This document shows, piece by piece, positions 48,901 to 58,800 of a DNA stretch of 64,000 nucleotides (positions are counted from its first letter, which is position 1; every line of letters begins with the position of its first letter). The notes beneath the pieces are model-generated. The model worked only from the letters and a program-made list of their open reading frames with translations. It did no database searches and was not told the origin of the DNA. Source of the stretch: Ostrinia nubilalis. Its lineage: Eukaryota; Arthropoda; Insecta; Lepidoptera; Crambidae. A program made the translations under genes and the position numbers. The DNA is taken from assembly GCF_963855985.1 (NCBI RefSeq), contig NC_087099.1, positions 16,088,001-16,152,000 of the forward strand, in the 5' to 3' direction.

Positions 48901-49576
48901 AGGAGAGTGACTTCACTGAGCTTACAGATTTAGTGTTTTCCAACCTGTCCGCTACACCCTGTATTGATATAATATTCTAATCTAATTGTATAATATTTTT
49001 GAAAACAGAGATCATAATTTTCTTTAACTACATTTACAGCTATAAGCTTGGCGTATATTATTATGTACCTAAAGGAAATAAGTTGAGTTATTACACGAAT
49101 ATTAACAAAATTATATTTTTCTAATATTAACATAACTGCTTTTTCCATTCTTTTATGCTACTACTCGTACAATAACATTAAAGTGAGTCATTGTTACGTT
49201 TCAAAACACTTACTAAATCTATTTTTTATGCTATAGTTCATGTTAAATTACTGCTTACTCCAGCTAAAATACATGAACACTATTAACATTCATTTAAACA
49301 GCATTCTTCATACTTCATACTTCTAAATTTTAACGTTGATTTAGAGAGCCAGATAATATTTTGGCATAGTACTAATTGACTTAACTGTAAGACATATATT
49401 TTATCGTGTGCTAATATAAAAATAACGAATGTAAAGTGTATAATTTATAATTTTGTATACTCTCGAGTCAATAAAACAATTAGATTTATACCAGCATACT
49501 TTCAGATCTTTTCACATTTATGTAAAATCGTATATCAGTGATACGACCAATCTCCTTCTTTTCTCGACTCAGCAAA

Positions 49577-49637
49577 TTAGTGTTGCCGAACTATCGATAG
49601 TTGGACTATCGACTCTAACACGCGGCAACACTACTCC
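49577..49637. mobile_element. Short hAT-like MITE
   Basis: AGTGTTGCCG / CGGCAACACT ends around AACTATCGATAGTTGGACTA. About 60 bp. No clear 8-bp duplication. Confidence 0.5.
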
Positions 49638-50653
49638 AAACATATCCATAAACTTACCAGAAAATTTTAGTAAATAAATGGCTATAAAAGCATAGTAAGC
49701 TATAGCTATATGCCAAAAGAGGCCAAAATCTTTTTTGATAAAGTGATAATAAATATTCTAAAACCAACAAATTGTGCTTACTTATATTATCACTATGATT
49801 ATGATATGCAACTTTCGTCCTTATTTCCTAAAGGAGCTGATAGCTCGCCTTAATACTAAAACTTTGATATGTTTTCGAAATTCTTGGCCATGACCGTCAT
49901 GACGTCAATTCTTGATATGTATACGTATCTTACATCTAAGTAATACAATATATTTAATTTTTTAGTTTGTTTCAACCGCAATGGCACGAATGATATTATT
50001 TATCACTGACCAAACCGAATTTAAATTCACACATCTACATTTTTACCAAGATCTTACAGAAATTATTATGTATCAAGTATCCAATCTTCTGATACAAAGA
50101 TATGTACGAAATCTTCACACGACTAGAGCCCACGCCTAACCGCTACCTTTTTTAAATCAGTGTTGAGTGTAAGTAGTTAGCGTGCCTGCTTGATTGAAAC
50201 AAACTAAATATTTTTTATTCCTACAAATATTAATCATATTTTTACCACGATTACTCTATACAAATGTTAGAATAATTGCACAGTTAAATCTTGATTTTAC
50301 GCGAAAAGTTTAGTGACTATTGTCTAAGTACAGTTTACTTGATATGTATGATACAAGTCTAAATATTATGATATCACCACAGCATTGACTTCTCTTCATT
50401 TATCTCCATTACATTATACGTTAAATCTACGTTTAAACATCGAAGAATTCAAAATGTTTTTAGTAATTGTTCAGATAATCATTCATTCCAATACAATAAA
50501 AAGATTCATGCTTGTGATTTATGAATCTGTACTCGAGTTTGTAAAGAATTTTTAGGATCATTTTAAAATATATATTAACCTTAATTTTTCGTGCGTTTCT
50601 GAAATTCTTAATAGCACTGAGTACAATAATTAGTGTACTATACGTGTTACAAT

Positions 50654-51351
50654 TAGGGATATTCCGATACTAATAAATACGAGTAGGTACTCGATACTTT
50701 TGATTCGATACCAAGTATTTATTGTATCGAATCAATTTTGCGATACATAATCGGTATCGAAACAAAAATACTTGGTATCGAATCGAATCAGCAAAACAAC
50801 CGAAAACAATAAAAAAAATCCGAGAACGCATCATACAGAACTGAGAGAGTAAAAACAGTCAGCTAATCAGCTTTAATCGGTTACCGAGTTACCGGTATTC
50901 GTCGCGTGGCGGTGTGAGTGACGCGTTGTCTCGCGCTGGGCCAGCCGAATTCGTCCGACTTCAGCCGAGAAGAGCCGAAAGCGAGAGAAGGAGACACCCG
51001 CACCCGCCCGCAAATCATCTCGCCATTCCGCCATTGTGAAAGTGTTAAGTGATTATTTACAAGTAATTTTATTAATTGTAATCATCAAATTCATCGGTTT
51101 ATTCCAATGTTATCATGGCATAAACCGATAAATAAATAGTTGTTTTCTTCTCAATTTTGTTTAAATTATTGTCCTTCAACGTTCATTGATAGCACCCTCA
51201 AAATAATAAAACAAAATAAAAGTTCCAAAAAGTATCGATATCAGTAAGTATCGATACTTTAGGAGTACTTATTTAAGTAGTATCGAAAAAAGATTTGAGT
51301 ATTATCGAAATGAGTAGGTATCGATACTTAGGTGGTATCGGAACATCCCTA
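50654..51351. mobile_element. hAT non-autonomous element
   Basis: 8-bp duplication GTTACAAT at 50646-50653 and 51352-51359. Ends TAGGGATATTCCGATAC / GTATCGGAACATCCCTA. Subterminal zones repeat the palindrome GTATCGATAC many times on both sides, likely transposase-binding sites. The middle (50850-51030) is GC-richer, without an ORF. Confidence 0.85.
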
Positions 51352-51758
51352 GTTACAATTGACTGAAATGCAACCATCCTATACTTATACACTATCGCGT
51401 ACGAAACTTTTTTGTTTTAAGAGTAATTTCTAGACACATAGATTTTCATTTACATCTACTACGCTTTTGTTTTGTGTATACTATATTTTAACGTGTAGAA
51501 TTAATTTAGGTTCATAAAATAGGACTTACTTAAAATAATTACACACTCGTCCGCATCTAACGTGCCGGAAAATGCTTCCATAACAATATGTTACGGTTGG
51601 TTACAATGGTGCACACTTTATAGTACGTTCTTTATGTTTTATAAAGAATCATAATTACCTATACAAAATCTATGTCTGCGATGCGGACCATTGTGCGTTA
51701 AGCATGGTTTAATTTTACACATATTTATGTGAATCATCATACACAAGTTCTAATACTA

Positions 51759-51946
51759 AGGCTTGATTTCCTCCTACGATGACGTCGGTCGCGTACATCG
51801 GTCGAGCGTACGAATAAACACAATGTTCTATGAAGCACCGCACTGCAACGCCGTCGTCAGCGGCAGATGATTACATAGAACTAGTGTGTAATCGTGCGCG
51901 CCGCTGACGTCGGTCACCGATGTCAGCCTAAAAGGAAATCAAGCCT
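51759..51946. mobile_element. TIR MITE
   Basis: AGGCTTGATTTCCTCC / AGGAAATCAAGCCT ends with inner GACGTCGGTC / CTGACGTCGGTCACCG. 188 bp. It lies in the presumed ChAT 3' flank. Confidence 0.7.
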
Positions 51947-52644
51947 AAAAGAAGATTTCGTAAATGCCTAAAACATCAACAAATGTATAAATATAGACTT
52001 TATAAAGGTGTATAAATAAATGTGTATAAAGCTCTACAAAGATTCTAATGCTTATAAAGCCGCTGATGAATATGTAAATAGGACCATAGTGCAAAAGGTT
52101 TTTAGGTCATCAAATAAATACCTTTCAATAATTCTAATAACAAAGTAATACACAACATTTGGATATTATATTCCATTTATATTTTGGCATGGAAGTCTAA
52201 AGTAACAAGGAACATTTTCATAAATTAAGAAACCATTGCTACAACAATAATAATTTAAGATTTCTTTTTGCCAATAAATGATTTTTTGACTAAAAAACGT
52301 ACTCTCTTCTCAACTAATCTGCATAAGACTTACGATTCACGGCAAAGATTCGACATAATTAATACAATTATCTTAATAACAATTAATTAGATCAACGTAC
52401 TTAATTTTAGGGTAACAACAAATAAATATACATTCCCTACCAAGCATTCAAAATACTGGCATAGTATGTTCAAAATAACTTTTTGGCTTACAATCTATTT
52501 GACATACATTTTCTAAGTATAATTTAGTCAATTCTTGATATGTATTCATTTCCTTATAATAATCTTTCGTGCGAACAATAATATAAGAGATCATCTTGTT
52601 TAAAAGACACAAGTGTGTCAATACTTTTCCAAATCTTAGTTGTT

Positions 52645-52860
52645 TCAGTTGTCAGGTTTTTTGTTCTGGAACATGAGTTTCATGGAGTCCAGGGCTTCCT
52701 CCAGCGACTGCCTGAAGGCCTCGGTGTTGGTGACGCTGGAGGAGGTAAAAGAGGAGATGCAGAAGATGACGCAGTCCTTCTTTGGGTTGTAGCTGCAGCC
52801 GTAGCCGTCTGGAACCACTGCGCCGTAGCCCATGAATGTGCCGTCGGTTGTGGTGGCCAC
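52645..52860 (-). CDS. ChAT: ChAT terminal exon
   Basis: CTCCCCAG acceptor. VATTTDGTFMGYGAVVPDGY, GCSYNPKKDCVIFCISSFTS, then EEALDSMKLMFQNKKPDN and stop. STSQ|VATTT joins as in other ChATs (STSQVPTTT). The last donor copy of array G lies 520 bp upstream, the intact exon 3.2 kb upstream. Confidence 0.94.
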   Translation of the reverse strand: MATTTDGTFMGYGAVVPDGYGCSYNPKKDCVIFCISSFTSSSVTNTEAFRQSLEEALDSMKLMFQNKKPDN

Positions 52861-55800
52861 CTGGGGAGCGAGATGTTTGAAAGCTCATAAATATAAGTCG
52901 CTTCAAGCATAGGTACCAGCGCCACCAGACACCAGCGCTTATTGGCATACGAATAGTTACGGCTTAAAGTTAGAGCTTGCAGTATAAGCAAATGGAAGAA
53001 AAGTTATTAGTCATTTGTCTAGTAAGCTACTATCTAACGTGATGGGCGTGTGTGATACTATAGTCTTATATATATAGACAAAATTCTACGTGCTCACGGA
53101 CCGGGCTTTAGTCATACATAAAATTCGCTTTTACCACTCTGTTAGCGTCAAATCAATATCGCTGGTACATACCCGCTTCGAAAAAGCTGTCTGACTTGGG
53201 CTTGGAAACAGCAACGTATTCAATCAAAAGAGTAGCTAAGTCACATATACATCTACTGTTCTAACGCATCTTGGAGATTATCAATTGTTTGGTATGCAGC
53301 TACCAACCTGACTAGTTTTAAGCTTGCGGATTGCCTCCTCGAACAGCTCATGTTTCTTTTGCTCCTGCAAGAGGTAACTAACCTGGCTAGTGCTGAGCTT
53401 GTACTCGATCATCTGCTTGTAAGTGGGGTCGGTGAAGAGCGCCGGCAGCGAGCCCAGCGCCTCGCGCGCGGCTTCCCGCAGCCCTAGCAGGTGGTTGTCG
53501 ATGCCGCGGCCCAGGATGTTAGTGCGGATTCCTGGATGACTCAAACTTGGAGTGCAGTTGTGGTTTTGTTCCACAGTCGATGAAGCACATGATGTCGTGC
53601 CATGCGTGCCATCCAGGAAGATTTAATTAATGCTACTGACAACGCCACACTTGTAGCGGAGTTTTGGGCTGACGCTGTGTAGGTTTGTTGTCGACATGAC
53701 AAGGAGAAGGATGTTGGCTTCCTTAATGGAAGTTTGCTTGCGGACTGCCTCCTCGAACAGCTCTAGTTTCTTTTGCTCCTGCAAGTGGTGACTAACCTGG
53801 CTAGTGCTGAGTTTGTACTTGATCATCTGCTTGTAAGCGAGCCCAGCGCCTCGCGCGCCGCCTCGCGCAGCCCTAGGAGGTGGTTGTCGATGCCGCGGCC
53901 CAGGATGTTAGTGCGGATTCCTGGATGACTCAAACTTGGAGTGCAGTTGTGGTTTTGTTCCACAGTCGATGAAGCACATGATGTCGTGCCATGCGTGCCA
54001 CCCAGGAAGATTTAATGAATGCTACTGACAACGCCACACTTGTAGCGGAGTTTTGGGCTGACACTGTATAGGTTTGTTGTCGACATGACAAGGAGAAGGA
54101 TGTTGGCCTCCTTAATGGACGTTTGCTTGCGGACTGACTCCTCGAAAAGCTCTAATTTTTTTTTATTCCTGCAAGGATGGTGACTAACCTGGCTAGTGCT
54201 GAGCTTGTACTCGATCATCTGCTTGTAAGTGGGGTCGGTGAAGAGCGCCGGCAGCGAGCCCAGCGCCTCGCGCGCCGCCTCGCGCAGCCCTAGCAGGTGG
54301 TTGTCGATGCCGCGGCCCAGGATGTGGGTGCCGATTCCTGGATGACTCAAACTTGGAGTGCAGTTGTGGTTTTGTTCCACAGTAGATGAAGCACATGATG
54401 TCGTGCCCTGCGTGCCCAAACAACTGCACGCAGGAAGATTTAATGAATGCTATTGACAACGCCACTCTTGTAGCAGAGTTTTGGGCTGACGCTGTATAGA
54501 TTTGTTGTCGACACGACTCCTTAATGGAAGAAGTTTGCTTGCGGACTGCTTCCTTGAACAGCTCGAGTTTCTTTAGTTCCTGCAAGACTGGTGACTAACC
54601 TGGCTAGTGCTAAGCTTGTACTCGATCATCTGCTTGTAAGTAGGGTCGGTGAAGAGCGCCGGCAGCGAGCCCAGCGCTTCGCGCGCCGCCTCTCGCAGCC
54701 CTAGCAGGTGGTTGTCGATGCCGCGGCCCAGGATGTGGGTGCGGATTCCTGGATGACTCAAACTTGGAGCTGGGCATGGCCGAGCGCCTCGACGACCGCC
54801 GCTTCCAGGTCACGCAGATGGCTCAAACTTGGAGTGCAGTCGTGGTTTTGTTCCACAGTGGATGTAGCACATGATGTCGTGCCCTGCGTGCCCAAACAAC
54901 TGCACGCAGGAAGATTTAATGAATGCTACTGACAACGCCACTCTTGTAGCGGAGTTTTGGGCTGACGATGTATAGGTATGTTGTCGACATGACAAGGAGA
55001 AGGATGTTGGCCTCCTTAATGGAAGTTTGCTTGCGGACTGCCTCCTCGAACAGCTCATGTTTCTTTTGATCCTGCAAGTGGTGACTAACCTGGCTAGTGC
55101 TGAGCTTGTACTCGATCATCTGCTTGTAAGTGGGGTCGGTGAAGAGCGCCGGCAGCGAGCCCAGCGCCTCGCGCGCCGCCTCGCGCAGCCCTAGCAGGTG
55201 GTTGTCGATGCCGCGGCCCAGGATGTGGGTGCGGATTCCTGGATGACTCAAACTTGGAGCTGGTCATGGCCGAGCGCCTCGACGAGCGCCGCTTCCAGGT
55301 CACGCAGATGGCTCAAACTTGGAGTGCAGTTGAGGTTTTGTTCCACAGTCGATTAATCACATGATGTCTTGCCTTGCGTGCCCTAACAACTGCACGCAAG
55401 ATAATTTAATGATTGCTACTGACAACGCGACTCTTGTAGCGGAGTTTTGGGCTGACGCTGTATAGGTTTGTTGTCGACACGACAAGAAGGATGTTGACCT
55501 CCTTAATGGAAGAAGTTTGCTTGCGGAGGACTGCCTCCTCGAACAGCTAGTTTCTTTTGTTCTTTAGAATGGTGACTAACCTGGCTAGTGCTGAGCTTGT
55601 ACTCGATCATCTGCTTGTAAGTGGGGTCGGTGAAGAGCGCCGGCAGCGAGCCCAGCGCCTCGCGCGCGGCTTCCCTTAGCCCCAGCAGGTGGTTGTCGAT
55701 GCCGCGGTCCAGGATGTGGGTGCGGATTCCTGGATGACTGAAACTTGGAGCTGGGCATGGCCGAGCGCCTCGACGAGCGCCGCTTCCAGGTCACGCAGAT

Positions 55801-58800
55801 GGCTCAAACTTGGAGTGCAGTTGTGGTTTTGTTCCACAGTCGATGTAGCACATGATGTCGTGCCCTGTGTGCCCAAACAACTGCACGCAGGAAGATTTAA
55901 TGAATGCTATTGACAACGCCACGTGAAACCACTCTTGTAGCGGAGTTTTGGACTGACGCTGTATAGGTTTGTTGTCGACACGACAAGGAGAAGGATGTCA
56001 TGATGGAGGTTTGCTTGCGGACTGCCCCCTCGAACAGCTCATGTTTCTTTTGCTCCTGCAAGAGGTGACTAACCTGGCTAGTACTGAGCTTGTACTCGAT
56101 CATCTGCTTGTAAGTGGGGTCGGTGAAGAGCGCCGGCAGCGAGCCCAGCGCCTCGCGCGCGGCTTCCCGCAGCCCTAGCAGGTGGTTGTCGATGCCGCGG
56201 CCCAGGATGTTGGCCTCCATGATCGAGGTCTGCTTGCGGACTGCCTCCTCGAACAGCTCGAGTTTCTTTTGCTCCTGCAAGAGTGGTGACGGTTGAGAAC
56301 TTGTCACAGCATTTCTATCATATTCTTTCTAGGATTTTGGTGAAATGTAGTCATATTTTAGGGAGGGTCTGAAGTCTCACTGACGTTTAATGTAACAAAA
56401 ACTCGCCTTTCTGCACTGCTGCAATAGCGAGAAATCTGACTCAATTATATCTATGCTGTGCTTCAGTCACACGGAAGTCTCATGGGAAAGTTTTCGAAAA
56501 ATGATGGCTCATGAAGACTAACAACTCCTAGGTTGTGACTTTAGATGTACCACGACACAAAAGAAAATGAGAAACATGTATTTGAGCATATAGTTGCTGC
56601 AGCTGCAGTCAATACCAGGACCTAAGATCCATCTACACTGTAACCTTCGGTAAAGGCAAGGGTCCTCACCCCGTACAAGTTAAAAGAGACCTTCTTCTGG
56701 CCGTCGTCGGCGTCTCCGAGGGGCGGAGTCTCGGCCGTGCACATAGCGGCGGCCCAGGCCAGGGCTGCGTCGTGCGCCGACCTGATGTTGTCCACGCGAC
56801 CGTTGCGGAAGCGCCGTAAGGAGGCCGACTCGTAGGTGGAGACGAGGTAGCCGTACATCCTGAAATACGAAGATATTAGATTCTCAGGCATGCTCTAGTT
56901 CTTTCTATCTGCCCATCATCTCAACAAACGTAACTAAACAAATATGATCATATTTTCGGCTTGAAACACATTATGGCAATTTTGGTTTGATCTCCCTCGC
57001 AGCTACAAAGGCATGATAACTGCCTGATGACATCATGGTAATATCATCATTAGGTTATTTTTGGTCTCTGCAGCACGAGCAGAACCCTCCCTAATTTACC
57101 AGAAGTAAATTGAAGATTTAGCCTACACTCCTTACGGTAGCTAGACTGGTTGAGGATGTCTGATGTGTCACGTAAATTGTCCTCTTGCGACATTTTCTGG
57201 AACAAAAATGGTGGTGTAGAAAATGGTGAAGGTTCTTACTTGTAGTAAGCGTACTGGAGCGCGAGCTGGATGTAGACGTCGGGGCTGGCGCGGCAAGACT
57301 TCATGAACTCGCGCCCGTAGCCTGTGTACGTGTACACTTTGTGGTCCAGGTCGCCTATGGCTCTGAAACATAAAAACATGACAATGTTTTTGCAGTTGTA
57401 AGAACACAGACACTTTTACATGACGATTTATACAAGCAGGAACGTCTGAAGAAAGGAATTGTAGAACTTGGCGGAAAAGTGACCCTCTTAATTAGGACAG
57501 TAATTTCACAAGTTTGTGCATGAATCCACTGAAACGAAGATGGGACTTACAGACCAGAGGTCAACAGGTCTTTATTTTGACGTTGATTTTGCGATGTCCT
57601 TAGTCTAAAACGTACCTGTCTAAATCCCTGGCAGCAGTCTCGATGGTCCTCTGCACATCTGTTGTTACATTCCAGCTCATGGCCTCTGGCGCAGGTCGGT
57701 GGAGAGGCGGTCCGATACTATAGTCAGGATAGTAATGCGAAACTTTGTGCTAGCCGCCCAGTGGCGGCTAGCACAGTTTCAGTAAACGTGATCGAAGCTT
57801 CCAGCGGTCAACAGGTCCGATGCTTCGATGGCTCCTTAATCTATAACGTACCTGTCTAAATCCCTGGCAGCTGTCTCAATAGTCCTCTGCACATCTGGCG
57901 TTACATTCCAGCGCATAGCCACAGGTGCTGGTAGCAGGGCGGGGGGCGGGGCAGGTCGGTCGGCCACCTCGGCTCGAGCTAGGGCGCGTTCGGCCAAACG
58001 AACAACCGCCACCCCCTCCGCCGCGCTGTGCTCGTAGCACATGCCTACCATGCCGTCCGAGGAGATGATAAGCTGAGGGCAGGGAAATTGGCATAAACAA
58101 TATGGTAGTGCAAGTACAGGTTACGAAAATTTCTAATTTTCAGTGTAGTAACTTGTGTCTTTTAAAGCTCCTGACCTTCTGGTCAAGCTGGAGTGCTGAT
58201 GTTTTGACCATATTTGGGCCTGGGCGGAGGCGAGTCGACAACTATTTATTAATCGTATCGTAATTCCAAGCCGACATATCTAAGTCATGATGAAGTAACA
58301 CTGGATGTGCTCAATCCAAAGGTGTGTGGCCAAGGAAATACAGACAGGTAAGTAAAGATTTTGCATTGCGCTAGTTTATGACCAGTTCACTTTACGTTAC
58401 TGGGTTACAAGTTCAATAGACACTAGAGGTTATTTTCTTTTTTATAATAACGAGTAGGATGTGGGACTCGTAGGTATGGTTCTCCCTGCACGGTCTTGTC
58501 GAACCAGCGGTTGGCTAAGTGGTGCCTAGTGCCTGCGCCATGCATCGCAGCATAGCGTTAATGGCCTCGTCCAGGAGCACAATACAGTGTTTTAGACATA
58601 CGAGTACAGCAGAAGAAACAAGAAGTCTCACCTGCACGGTTTTGTCGAACCAGCGGTTAGCGGAGTGGTGCCTGGTGCCTGCGCCGTGCATGGCGCGCAG
58701 CATGGCGTTGGTGTCTGCGTCCAGATCGGGCCGGTCGCCGCCGCCCTCGTCCAGGCACACGATGCACAGGGCTCGAGAGATCAGCTCGAGGTTGGTGCGG

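Larger units (their letters stand above)
45848..52644. other. Intergenic region between convergent genes, including 3' UTRs
   Basis: AT-rich (runs of AAATAT, TTTATA), no coding exon recognised on either strand. It should contain the 3' UTRs of MAP3K4 (left) and ChAT (right), both 3' ends facing each other. Apart from the MITEs and hAT element listed, nothing is seen. Confidence 0.6.
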
